Shown piece after piece: positions 9,131 through 17,387 of a DNA stretch of 64,000 nt. The stretch lies in contig JACKIV010000002.1 in assembly GCA_020638285.1 (NCBI GenBank), positions 1 to 64,000 on the forward strand, read 5' to 3'. The notes below the pieces were generated by a model. The model saw only the letters and a program-made list of their open reading frames with translations, had not been told where the DNA came from and did no database searches. This DNA comes from Rhodospirillales bacterium (GTDB taxonomy: Bacteria > Pseudomonadota > Alphaproteobacteria > Micavibrionales > Micavibrionaceae). Position 1 is the first letter of the stretch; each line of letters starts with the position of its first letter. Both the position numbers and the translations under genes were made by a program.

Positions 9131-11083
9131 TCATCCCTTTGATTCCTCTTCATCTTCCTGTTTTTCCTCCGGCTGGGCGGGTTGCAGATTGACGCCGAGG
9201 AGCTTGAAGCGGATATGCTCGAACCACCTGATCTTGAACGCCTTGACAGGATTGAGGTTATCGACGATCAGCAGGGATTCGTTGCGCCGCATGACCATCA
9301 GCTCGTCGGGCATGATGAGCGGGCGCTGCGTCACGTCCCGGTTTTCGCTTTCCCCGTCCGAGAGAGAAACGCCCTCGGACTCGCCGATGCTGGAGCCTTG
9401 ATTTCTCCCCCATGACAAGCCGCTGTCGCCATGAGACGAGGACGAGCCCTGGCTGGTGCCGGAGGTGTGCGTGCGATTGAGAGACCGCCCGATCGTGCGC
9501 GACCAGGAAAATTTCTCCGCCGTGGTCATGCCCGCCAGCTTCGAGAAATATTCGGCGGATTTCAGGTCCCGGCTTCCGAAATACTGCAAGACGCCGGAAT
9601 TGCCGATAAAGGTTTCCCAGCCCTTGTCGTAGTTTCTTTCCAGCTGGGAAATGTCCTGAACAATCCCCCACAGCTGCATTCCATACCCCGCCATCAATCC
9701 ATACGCCTGCTCGACCATGGTCAGACGCCCCAGAGCCGCCATTTCGTCGAGCATGAACAGGATCGGCTTGTCGGGCTTTTTGTCGATGTTCCGGGCATTG
9801 ACGGTCAGGGCCTGCTGCACCATCAGGCGCAGCCAGCGCCCGAAGGTGTCCAGACGGTCGGCGGGCAGGACCAGGTAAACCGTCATTTTTCTGGTCTTCA
9901 AATCTTCAAACCTGAAATCCGAACGGCTCAGGCTTTCCCGCATGCGCGGACTGTCGAGGAAGTGAGTATGCGCCTGAAGCGAGGCTAGGACGTTCGAGAG
10001 CAGTTTCTGATCTTTGCTGGCTGTGCGCATGGCGGTCGATTGAACGACCCGGTTGGCGCTGGCCAGCATATCGTTCAGCACAAGGTCGAACTCGGCCGCG
10101 CCGGAGACGATAATATCGCGCACGCGGCCCAGATGGCGGTTGCCGCGCTCGCTTTCCGCCGTCGCCACATGAAGGGTCAGGCCGACGCCCAGCGCGCGCG
10201 CCTCGTCATCCCAGAAGGGTTCGTTCGAGGCGCGGGATACCACGATCCCATCCCACAGGATCATGGCGTTTTCGTTGATATCCTCATCGTTCGGGTCGAG
10301 CCAGTCGAGTGGGTTGAAACAGGCCGGGGTCTGGGTCACGATCCGCCAGGGATCGACGATATGCACTTCCTGACCCATGCCGGGAATAGCGCGGCGCGGG
10401 TCGCCCTGGCCGCGTCGCGCGGCGGTAATCATGGCGTTTTCGCCCTTGGGGTCGATGACCAGAACCGATCCCTGATAACTCAGAAGGTTCGGGATCACGG
10501 CGGAAACGCCCTTGCCCATGCGCGCCGGAGCGACGGTCAGCAAATGACGGTCGCCCTTGTAGCGCAAAGGCATTTCCTGAACCGTTCCGTCGGCGTCGAG
10601 GTGGCGGAAGAGGCCGAGGAAAAGGCCGTCTTCGCCCGTCAGATCGTTTGCCACGATATAGGCTGCATCCGCCCAGCCGGAGCTTCCGAACACCGTTTGC
10701 CGGAACTTTTTAAATCCGCCCAGTACGCGGCGGATGAAGGTTTGTCTGGTTTTATCGGACAGCAGGCTATAGGCCAGAATGAACCCGCCGATAAAGGACA
10801 AAATCTGCCCCAGGCCCGGCTGTCGCAGGCCGAGCAGCAAAACAAGGCTCAAAATGCACAGGGCCAGAATCTGCCGGAAGCGCCGGAACCTGTCGCTGAA
10901 AAACGCGCCCAGAAGCGCGCCCAGCAAGGCTGAAAAAACACAGGTTATGACGTGATGCCAGGGGTCGAGCCAGTTAAAGGACGACGACGATTCCATCTCA
11001 TACACATTCATTGCCCTGGCCAGAGCCGGAGCAAAAAGGACGGCGGCGCAAAGCACCGGAAAAATAGACGCAAATCTCCTCAT
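9131..11083 (-). CDS. VirD4/TraG-type conjugative coupling ATPase
   Basis: Coupling proteins bring the relaxase-DNA complex to a type IV secretion channel. The 650-residue product starts with a signal-like hydrophobic segment, has two to three further membrane helices by residue 105, then a cytoplasmic ATPase domain. Walker A is APARMGKGVSAVIPN (about residue 186) with DPKGEN after it, and Walker B is LFMLDEMAALG (about residue 435). The C-terminus is a Ser/Gly-rich stretch (about residues 540-585) and an acidic tail. Together with the relaxase and MobC at the other end of the element it makes the element mobilizable. Confidence 0.9.
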   Translation of the reverse strand: MRRFASIFPVLCAAVLFAPALARAMNVYEMESSSSFNWLDPWHHVITCVFSALLGALLGAFFSDRFRRFRQILALCILSLVLLLGLRQPGLGQILSFIGGFILAYSLLSDKTRQTFIRRVLGGFKKFRQTVFGSSGWADAAYIVANDLTGEDGLFLGLFRHLDADGTVQEMPLRYKGDRHLLTVAPARMGKGVSAVIPNLLSYQGSVLVIDPKGENAMITAARRGQGDPRRAIPGMGQEVHIVDPWRIVTQTPACFNPLDWLDPNDEDINENAMILWDGIVVSRASNEPFWDDEARALGVGLTLHVATAESERGNRHLGRVRDIIVSGAAEFDLVLNDMLASANRVVQSTAMRTASKDQKLLSNVLASLQAHTHFLDSPRMRESLSRSDFRFEDLKTRKMTVYLVLPADRLDTFGRWLRLMVQQALTVNARNIDKKPDKPILFMLDEMAALGRLTMVEQAYGLMAGYGMQLWGIVQDISQLERNYDKGWETFIGNSGVLQYFGSRDLKSAEYFSKLAGMTTAEKFSWSRTIGRSLNRTHTSGTSQGSSSSHGDSGLSWGRNQGSSIGESEGVSLSDGESENRDVTQRPLIMPDELMVMRRNESLLIVDNLNPVKAFKIRWFEHIRFKLLGVNLQPAQPEEKQEDEEESKG

Positions 11084-11155
11084 GACGCATTCCTCCCTTT
11101 CAAGAAGCGTTTGTTTCCACGTTGGTTCTGTCGTCTTGTAAGAAGCGGAGCGGTC

Positions 11156-11551
11156 TTATCGTTCCAGATCGCGGTCTTGTTCTTTGGCTCTGCTTCTCAC
11201 GATTTCGGCCCATTGGGCGTCAGCTCTGGCGCGTCGCGCCAAAGCGTCCCGATCTTCTTCGGGAGGGGACCGATCTTCATGCGCCGGGGCATCCTGCGCC
11301 CGGCTTTCCTGTGCGACCTGCGGACTGCCCGCATCGCGGGTCAGTTCGCGGCCAAGCTCGACAAAAGCCCCGGCAGTCTGTTTGCTCAGCCCCACCGCGC
11401 TTTTGGTGATTTCTTCCATCGCATCGAACAATCCGCCGACAAGGGTTGTCTCATGGTCCGCGCGGATGGCGTGGTCTTCATAAGGAACCGACGCTCCGCC
11501 CTGTGTCGGATCGTGCGGTTTGTCCTCCTGTTCCGGTCCCATGGGCGGCAT
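11156..11551 (-). CDS. Hypothetical acidic/charged protein next to the coupling gene
   Basis: A 131-residue hydrophilic protein, rich in Glu, Asp, Arg and Ala, with a probable helical segment in the middle (GGLFDAMEEITKSAVGLSK) and a highly charged C-terminal half. It lies just upstream of the coupling-protein gene on the same strand, so it may be cotranscribed. No family was recognised. A large overlapping reading frame on the other strand is less plausible in context. Confidence 0.55.
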   Translation of the reverse strand: MPPMGPEQEDKPHDPTQGGASVPYEDHAIRADHETTLVGGLFDAMEEITKSAVGLSKQTAGAFVELGRELTRDAGSPQVAQESRAQDAPAHEDRSPPEEDRDALARRARADAQWAEIVRSRAKEQDRDLER

Positions 11552-11587
11552 CGTTTGTTTTTCCTGTCGTTGCCCTGTGTTGTTGTT

Positions 11588-11854
11588 TCAGGCGCCCCCG
11601 CGTCTAAAACGGTATCTCGTCGTCATAAAAAAGGCCGCTGAAAGCGGCCTGGTTGAAGCGCTCTGAAATCCTGTGGCCCAGAGGGGCGCAACAGGGGGAG
11701 TGTTCTCCCGGATGTCCTGAAAAGGCTGCGGAAAACGTCCGCTCAAAAGAGACGAGAGGTAAAACGCTATGTCGTCAATGACGGCTACGATGTCATGCAG
11801 GGCGTGTAAAATAGCCACGCGCGCACGCCTTTCATGATTATCAACATCACGCAT
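11588..11854 (-). CDS. Small hypothetical protein of the mobilizable element
   Basis: An 88-residue product starting MRDVDNHERRARVAILHALHD. The ATG at 11854 is preceded by a strong GGGAGGG ribosome-binding site, so this start is preferred over a longer upstream reading. The N-terminal 45 residues look helical; the C-terminal half is of low complexity. It leads the minus-strand group 11854-7230. Function unknown. Confidence 0.5.
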   Translation of the reverse strand: MRDVDNHERRARVAILHALHDIVAVIDDIAFYLSSLLSGRFPQPFQDIRENTPPVAPLWATGFQSASTRPLSAAFFMTTRYRFRRGGA

Positions 11855-12113
11855 CGCATACCCTCCCTGACAGAGCATCGACCGTCTGCTGTGTTTTATT
11901 AAGGTTAATTTACAGTAAACATGCTCCATAATCAAGAAAAATGTGTGTATAAGGCACAAAGATGTATATTTTATGCTTTCTTGTATAAACATAAAGCAAT
12001 ACGCCATAAATAATGAAGTTATTATGCCAAGAGGGCGTAAAGTAAAATACTATGAAAAATAAAACAGCGCATGATGCAGCACCATTCCGGTTTTTCTTCC
12101 TCCATACTGGCAT

Positions 12114-12653
12114 CGAGGCGTAAAAAACTGGGGTAAGGGGAGCGTGCCGAGGTAAGGGGAGGGTGTTCCCGTCGTCTGTGCCTTCCTCCGTCTGCTTCCG
12201 GTTATTGGCATGTCAGCTTCACGCTACGCGCAAGATGTGCGTTGTATTACACAACGCCATCCTGGCAAGGGGGCCCGCTGCGCGCCCCCGTTGCATCCCT
12301 CCGGCTCTTGGCGCGGACGGCTTGGGGCAAGCCTTGCGGGGATCGACCCCGCACCGCGCCATCAAAACGTATCGCCGTTTTATCCCTCGCAGGGCTTGGG
12401 AGACGTGCCTCTCCCACCTGCACCAAACCCATGCATGAACGCGTGGACGTTCAATCCCATTCAGGGGAGCCTTCAAGCTCCCCTGAAAACCCCATGATGA
12501 TTTCATCAAGACCAAAGGGAGAATCCTCTCTCCCTCGTGGACACCCATCGACAAGGGGAGATGTTGGCTCTCCCCTTGACCCCATCAAGCGGGTCCTGGA
12601 GCGTATGCCAGCGCCACCTGCACCGAACCATGCACAAATCTTGTGCGGGTTTT
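12114..12653. other. Non-coding stretch with a series of tandem hairpins
   Basis: No convincing gene in about 540 bp between two minus-strand genes. It holds at least four short hairpins, each followed within about ten bases by CCCAT or CCCCAT: GGGAG/CTCCC at 12398-12415, GGGGAGC/GCTCCCC at 12464-12483, GGGAGA/TCTCCC at 12517-12534 and GGGGAG/CTCCCC at 12555-12575. The phrase CACCTGCACC appears twice (about 12415 and 12615). It reads as degenerate repeat DNA of unknown role. Confidence 0.55.
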
Positions 12654-13892
12654 TTACAGATACCCAACGGGGATGGCGTCAACCTTGTCGTTGATCGCGG
12701 TCAGGGCTGTGGTCATGCAGATCACGCCGCCATGTCCGATTGGGACTTTCAGCTTGTCCAGCATATCAAACCCTTTGAAACCCGTGTTTTGTATCGAGGC
12801 TGTCTTTTTGATCTCGATGGGGTAGAGCGCCCCGTTTTCCTCGATCAACAGATCAACCTCTCTCTTGTCCTTGTCGCGGTAGAAAGAAACGCGCGGAATG
12901 CGTCCGTGATGCAAATAGGATTTGATGATTTCGGAGATAACCCATGTTTCCAGAAACGCGCCGGACATGGCCCCGCGCTCCAGCACATCCGGGTTGAGCC
13001 AGCCGGTCAGATACGCGCAAAGCCCCGTGTCCATGAAATAGAGTTTCGGTGTTTTGACGAGCCGCTTGGTGCGGTTGTTGAAATAAGGCTGGAGCAGATA
13101 GACGATCCCGGAGGCGTGCAGGACATTCAGCCATGTCTTGATCGTGCTTTCACTCACGCCCACATCGCGCGCCATGTCCGCGAAATTGACAAGCTGTCCG
13201 GTGCGGGCGGCGGCGACCTGCATGAATTTATGAAAGGCTGCGGCATCGTTGATGTTCAGATAATCGCGCACGTCCCGCTGGATATAGGTTGCGACGTAAG
13301 AGCTGTAAAACCGCTCCCAGTTTTTGTCTGAATCCTGAACGACCATATCGGGATAGGTTCCGCGCCAGATTTTGTGATAGACCTCCGGCAGCGTTAAAGC
13401 GGCGGCGGTTTTTTGTCTGGACTTAAGCAAGGACAGTTCCGGCAGGAAAGGCGGATCATCCGGGCGGCCTTGTTCCTCGGCCAGAGAAATTCCCTGCAAA
13501 TGCAAAATCGCCACGCGGCCTGCCAGAGACTCCGTGACGTTTTTCATCAGGTCGAATTGCTGTGATCCGGTGAGCCAGAACAGCCCGTTCTTTCCGGCCT
13601 TATCGACCGCCATCTTGATGTAGGGGAACAAATCCGGCGCATATTGCACTTCGTCGATCAGGACAGGCAGTTGCAGCCTGTCGAGAAAGCTCGCGGGGTC
13701 TTGCTGTGCCGCCTGGCGCAGGTTCAGATCGTCCAGCGTGACATAGGAGCGGGAGCCTTTTTGAATATCCTGAAGCAAGGTCGTTTTTCCGACCTGCCGG
13801 GGGCCGGTCAGCATCACGACTTTGAAGCTGTCGCTGGTCTCGCATATTGCGGGTCCGAGGGTACGCTTGATGTTTTCAGGCATATCGTCCAA
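12654..13892 (-). CDS. AAA ATPase with DUF4143 nuclease-like C-terminus
   Basis: A 412-residue protein of the AAA_14/DUF4143 group. Walker A is TGPRQVGKTTLL (about residues 30-41); Walker B is LIDEVQYAPD, and a sensor motif TGSQQF follows. The C-terminal DUF4143 part holds the segment FYRDKDKREVDLLIEENGAL followed by PIEIKKT, a restriction-like D...ExK pattern. Such proteins are frequent cargo of mobile elements; their role is mostly unknown. The gene is intact, with start MDDMPENIKR. Confidence 0.88.
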   Translation of the reverse strand: MDDMPENIKRTLGPAICETSDSFKVVMLTGPRQVGKTTLLQDIQKGSRSYVTLDDLNLRQAAQQDPASFLDRLQLPVLIDEVQYAPDLFPYIKMAVDKAGKNGLFWLTGSQQFDLMKNVTESLAGRVAILHLQGISLAEEQGRPDDPPFLPELSLLKSRQKTAAALTLPEVYHKIWRGTYPDMVVQDSDKNWERFYSSYVATYIQRDVRDYLNINDAAAFHKFMQVAAARTGQLVNFADMARDVGVSESTIKTWLNVLHASGIVYLLQPYFNNRTKRLVKTPKLYFMDTGLCAYLTGWLNPDVLERGAMSGAFLETWVISEIIKSYLHHGRIPRVSFYRDKDKREVDLLIEENGALYPIEIKKTASIQNTGFKGFDMLDKLKVPIGHGGVICMTTALTAINDKVDAIPVGYL

Positions 13893-14232
13893 TCCTTATT
13901 CTAATCACAGATTAGCCGATATAGGGAAAATTGTCAATAACGGCAATATATTAACACAGTCACTTTTTCGCAAAAACAAAGAGCTAATGGGCTTCAGGCA
14001 TTTTGGCGTATCCGACGGACGCAACGGCGATAAAACGTCCTGCTCCGTTCGATCTTTGCGGATGACGATGTTGCGCGCGGCTTATTCTTTACCGCCAGCG
14101 TTTCGCCGCCGAATACGACCAAAGGGCACTTCATTGTCCCCTGGAACCCCTTATCTTTTCACATCGCATTGAAAAAGGCTGTTTTCTCCCTTATTCTGCA
14201 TGATATTTTAATGAATATTCTTGCATTATAGC
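13893..14232. other. Divergent intergenic region
   Basis: About 340 bp between the divergent AAA/DUF4143 gene and abiEi. It is AT-rich next to both genes, as promoters would be (TTGTCAATAACGGCAATATA near 13929; CATTATAG near 14224). No gene is supported here. Confidence 0.4.
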
Positions 14233-14260
14233 CCATTCCTCCTGTAAACTGGAAGAATGG
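14233..14260. promoter_or_regulatory. Candidate AbiEi operator
   Basis: Inverted repeat CCATTCCTCC (14233-14242) and GGAAGAATGG (14251-14260), 9 of 10 bases complementary, with an 8-base spacer. It lies between a TATA-like -10 and the abiEi start and includes part of the ribosome-binding site. AbiEi antitoxins of this type are known to bind inverted repeats in their own promoter. Confidence 0.5.
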
Positions 14261-14270
14261 AGCAAAAGCC

Positions 14271-14864
14271 ATGAATGCGCTGGAACAGGTCAAAAATCAC
14301 CTTCGGGAAGGCAGGGTTTATCGCCGCGCTGACCTTGAGCCATGGTCAAACGCCATTGATCGTCACCTGCTTCAATTGCAGGAAGAGGGCGTTTTGGTGA
14401 AGCTCTCTGGCGGGCTTTATTATTGCCCGAAGATGACTGCCTTTGGCGCGGCTCCTGCCGAGGATGAAAGGCTGGTTGAAGCCTTTTTGAAAGACCGCCG
14501 TTTTCTGCTTACATCCCCGAACCTTTACAACGCTCTGGGGCTTGGCACGACACAGCTTTATAATGAAACGCTGGTCTATAACCACAAGCGGCATGGCCGC
14601 TTTACGCTGGGCGGACGGACGTTCCGCTTTGCCATGAAGCCGCATTTTCCTGCCAAGCCCACGCCGGAATTTTTACTGGTGGACGTGGTGAACAACCTTG
14701 TCCAGCTTGCCGAGGACAGGGAAAAGGTTTTGAAGCAGGTTGAACGCAAGGCACACTCCATGAAAAGGCGCTCTCTGGAAAAGGCGGTGCGCGACTATGG
14801 CGGCGCACGGGCGAAGAAATTCTTTTCCAAAATCCTTTCCGCAGATACCATGCAGTATGCCTGA
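14271..14864 (+). CDS. AbiEi-like antitoxin (DUF6088 family)
   Basis: A 197-residue product with an N-terminal winged-helix pattern (YRRADLEPWSNAIDRHLLQLQEEGVLVKLSGGLYYCPK) of the kind seen in type IV AbiEi antitoxins, read here in parts at residues 17-55, followed by a C-terminal antitoxin domain. AbiEi represses its own operon and counteracts the AbiEii nucleotidyltransferase. The stop overlaps the toxin start by 8 bp. The pair forms an abortive-infection and element-maintenance module carried by the mobilizable element. Confidence 0.85.
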   Translation: MNALEQVKNHLREGRVYRRADLEPWSNAIDRHLLQLQEEGVLVKLSGGLYYCPKMTAFGAAPAEDERLVEAFLKDRRFLLTSPNLYNALGLGTTQLYNETLVYNHKRHGRFTLGGRTFRFAMKPHFPAKPTPEFLLVDVVNNLVQLAEDREKVLKQVERKAHSMKRRSLEKAVRDYGGARAKKFFSKILSADTMQYA

Positions 14865-15804
14865 ACTCGGATTCCTTCATAACCATCCTGATTTTCCCGC
14901 GCTCATTCGGATTGTTGCGGGAGAAATGGCCATTGACCCTGCCTTGGTGGAAAAAGACTACTGGATCATGCACTGCCTGTTCGGGCTGCAAAAGCTGGGC
15001 TTGGTGTTTGAACTTAAAGGGGGAACATCTCTTTCCAAGGGGTTCGGGCTGATTCATCGGTTTTCCGAAGACATTGATATTCGCATCGAGCCGCCAGAGG
15101 GTAGAGACGTAAAAACAGGCCGCAATCAGGACAAGCCCGATCATTGCCAGAGCCGAAAGGACTTTTACGACTGGCTGGCTGCAACCATCACAATGGATGG
15201 AATTTATGACGCAAAACGTGACAGCGCGTTTGACGATGGAAAATACCGCAGCGGCGGCATTCGTTTGTATTACAAAACCATAGGCGGCCCGCTTGATGGC
15301 TTGAAAGACGGCATTTTGCTGGAAGTTGGTTTTGACGATATTACGCCAAACATGCCCAGAACCATCAGTTCATGGGCGTATGATTATGCCGCCGGAAAAG
15401 TGCCGATCATTGATAACCGTGCCGTTGCTGTGCCTTGCTATCATTCCGGCTATACCCTTGTTGAAAAGCTGCAAACCATCTCCACCAAATACCGTCAGCA
15501 GCAGGAAGCGGGAGCCTTCCCGATCAATTTCATGCGGCACTATTATGATGTTTTTTGCCTGCTTCAAGACGCAGATACGCTTGAATTCATCGGCACGCCC
15601 GATTATGCCGCGCACAAAGAAAAACGCTTCCGTACTGCCGACAATCCGATTATTGCCGAGAACGAGGCGTTTTTGCTCCGCGACGAGAAAACTAGAGCGA
15701 CATATCAAGCAGCCTACCAAGCGACAAGTGCCCTCTATTATCAATCGCAGCCGGATTTTGACGCTATCCTCGCGGAAATCGGCAAGAATCTCGGCGCGTT
15801 GTAA
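14857..15804 (+). CDS. AbiEii-like nucleotidyltransferase toxin
   Basis: A 315-residue toxin of the AbiEii/DUF1814 family. The nucleotidyltransferase motif is complete: LKGGTSLSKGFGLIHRFSED then IDIRI (about residues 51-75). A KDYW motif (residues 31-34) and a C-terminal helical domain follow the family pattern. AbiEii enzymes modify an RNA target with NTP, and the related MenT toxins act on tRNA. ATG 14857 is chosen because it overlaps the antitoxin stop; an earlier ATG at 14797 would overlap abiEi by 68 bp. Confidence 0.88.
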   Translation: MPELGFLHNHPDFPALIRIVAGEMAIDPALVEKDYWIMHCLFGLQKLGLVFELKGGTSLSKGFGLIHRFSEDIDIRIEPPEGRDVKTGRNQDKPDHCQSRKDFYDWLAATITMDGIYDAKRDSAFDDGKYRSGGIRLYYKTIGGPLDGLKDGILLEVGFDDITPNMPRTISSWAYDYAAGKVPIIDNRAVAVPCYHSGYTLVEKLQTISTKYRQQQEAGAFPINFMRHYYDVFCLLQDADTLEFIGTPDYAAHKEKRFRTADNPIIAENEAFLLRDEKTRATYQAAYQATSALYYQSQPDFDAILAEIGKNLGAL

Positions 15805-15882
15805 CGATCTTCAGAGTTTTCTTGTATTTCCCGCCTGTTTGCCTTTATGGTGAAAGCGTGCAGTCGAGAGGCTGCCGGGGCT

Positions 15883-16046
15883 GATAACCCTTCCGTAAGA
15901 GGTCAGACACTGCCTGAAGTGTGTCGTCACTCGGTCTTTGGCCGGGTGGCGATGTTATGTTCAGGGCGCAAGCCTAAAGGCATCGCGCCATTCTTACGGA
16001 TGGTTATCACACCCGGCCACCAGTCTGCGAAGACTGGTGGTTTTTT
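15883..16046 (+). ncRNA. Structured pseudoknotted RNA, copy A, ending in a terminator
   Basis: Helices seen directly: P1 GATAACC (15883-15889) with GGTTATC (16002-16008); P1b TCCGTAAGA (15892-15900) with TCTTACGGA (15992-16000); P2 GACAC (15906-15910) with GTGTC (15921-15925); P4 GCGATG (15949-15954) with CATCGC (15981-15986); and a pseudoknot GGCCGGGTG (15940-15948) with CACCCGGCC (16010-16018). A terminator follows. The same architecture, with compensating base changes in P1, P1b, P4 and the pseudoknot, occurs at 35468-35636. No known family was recognised. Confidence 0.75.
16017..16046 (+). terminator. Rho-independent terminator of RNA copy A
   Basis: CCACCAGTC (16017-16025), loop TGCGAA, GACTGGTGG (16032-16040), then TTTTTT. 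It shares its first two bases with the 3' strand of the pseudoknot helix. The next ATG is 33 bp downstream, so this could be an attenuator rather than only a transcript end. Confidence 0.85.
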
Positions 16047-16078
16047 CGTTCAACCGCCGTAAGAAAAGGACCAAAACC

Positions 16079-16175
16079 ATGACTGACAAAAAGACCGATC
16101 CGGCCGCATTGGCCCAGCGCCTCGCGACCTGTCCGATCAATTTCGACCCGAACCACAATCACGAACATGGCGCAA
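16079..16175 (+). pseudogene. 5' fragment of a small gene downstream of RNA copy A
   Basis: The frame starts MTDKKTDPAALAQRLATCPI with a plausible AAAAGGA ribosome-binding site, and after about 32 residues runs into the antisense of the helicase remnant (junction near 16170-16178). The beginning looks like a real gene start; the rest has been replaced. It may be the gene the structured RNA once controlled. No family was recognised. Confidence 0.45.
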
Positions 16176-17057
16176 ATGAGGTTTTGGTTTACGGTTACGT
16201 CCTCATAGCGCTCGCTGTAATTATCTTCTGATTCATCAATCAGAACCTCTGGGTTGCTGGCAAGTGGTGAGATGTAAACGGTCTTCACGGCAGGGTTAAT
16301 AAGCGTTACCCTTTCGATAACGTGTTGTAGCAAAATTCCCCTATCATCATCCGCCAGTTTGTAGGCTTCATCTACAATTAGCACATCAGTTTTTCTAGGT
16401 GCCCGTTGTAGCAAAAGTTGCAAGCGTTCCTGAGTAAGTATGAATATGCAGGGCTTGGCATCATCAGTGAATCGAATAAATGGGAAAGATGTTACATTGA
16501 CCTTCGATGCCTTGATTTCCTCGCTGAGAGCGGATTGAAAATCTGCTTCAACCTCTGCAATGAGGGCGCGGGTCGGCACAACATACACGATAGAGCAACC
16601 CGGCTGCTCAGCAACAAGTTCCAAAATCCATTGCTTGATTAAATGCGATTTCCCGGCAGACGTAGGGGCGGAAACGCTCAGAGTGCGATAGGTATTTAAT
16701 GCTTCCCAAAATGACCGCTGGAATACATTCACGTTTAGGCGTGCGCCATTCTTGAGCCATACAGAATGCTCGACTTCTTGCTTAATCCAGTTCAAATTTC
16801 CTAAGAAGGTTTTTTGCCATTCCTCAGATTTTTCGCCGAGTAGATTCTTATCTTTAGCAAGGGTTATAGCACGCCGATTCGCCAATACATTTAGGACAAA
16901 TTGCGCTGAGTTTTTTTGCGTATCTGTTGTTACATCTTTGTTTTGAAGGCAGAACTGAGCGATTCGCAGAGCCATATCCTGCATTTGCGATTTTTTAGAG
17001 TGCGCCAAGAAGCTGGCGCACTTCAACATATAATCCCAATCATGGTTATGGTGAATA
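16170..17057 (-). pseudogene. DEAD/DEAH helicase fragment, truncated at both ends
   Basis: About 295 codons of a superfamily 2 helicase: motif I SAPTSAGKSHL, motif Ia VYVVPTRALIAEV, motif II as DEAY (VLIVDEAYKLADD) and a motif III-like YISPLASNP. The upstream part is cut off by the left end of the IS at 17058, and the downstream part, including the second RecA domain, is lost near 16170. The sequence to the right of the IS does not restore an open frame. Helicases of this sort are common in defence systems, but the original system cannot be identified. Confidence 0.75.
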
Positions 17058-17123
17058 TGACCTGCCTCCCGAAAACTGAGGCAGTTTGAGGTAGAGTCTG
17101 CAACCTGAGAGAAGGAGCAGACG

Positions 17124-17387
17124 ATGAAGAAGCGGTTTACGGAAGAACAGATCATCCGAGTGCTGAAGGAAGCGGAGGCCGGGGCGAAGACGTCCGACCT
17201 GTGCCGCAAGCACGGGATCAGCGACGCGACGTTCTATAACTGGAAGGCGAAGTTCGGCGGCATGGACGTGTCGGATGCGAAGCGGCTGAAGCAACTGGAG
17301 AGCGAGAACGCGAAGCTGAAGCGGCTGTTAGCCGATGCCGAGCTAGACAAGCTCATGATGAAGGAGCTTCTGTCAAAAAACTGGTAA
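17124..17387 (+). CDS. IS3-family OrfA
   Basis: An 87-88-residue HTH protein starting MKKRFTEEQIIRVLKEAEAG, with a helix-turn-helix (TSDLCRKHGISDATFYNWKA) and a leucine-zipper-like C-terminus (RLKQLESENAKLKRLLADAE). It binds the IS ends and regulates transposition. Frameshifting near its 3' end fuses it to OrfB. Confidence 0.92.
   Translation: MKKRFTEEQIIRVLKEAEAGAKTSDLCRKHGISDATFYNWKAKFGGMDVSDAKRLKQLESENAKLKRLLADAELDKLMMKELLSKNW
17375..17381 (+). promoter_or_regulatory. Programmed -1 frameshift heptamer
   Basis: A AAA AAC heptamer in the orfA frame, two codons before the orfA stop. The -1 frame continues open into orfB. This is the usual arrangement for making the OrfAB transposase in IS3 elements. 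Confidence 0.8.

Noticed and set aside
10040..10933. A 297-residue plus-strand frame opposite the coupling-protein gene
   Set aside because: Antisense artefact of GC-rich coding sequence; the VirD4/TraG motifs on the minus strand are intact.
12163..12694. Several overlapping frames of 60-150 residues on both strands
   Set aside because: They overlap each other in all frames, lack ribosome-binding sites and follow the hairpin repeats; treated as non-coding.
16007..17209. A complete 400-residue helicase gene
   Set aside because: The first 50 residues come from the antisense of the IS3 element and the last ones from the RNA and small-gene region; only 16170-17057 is helicase.
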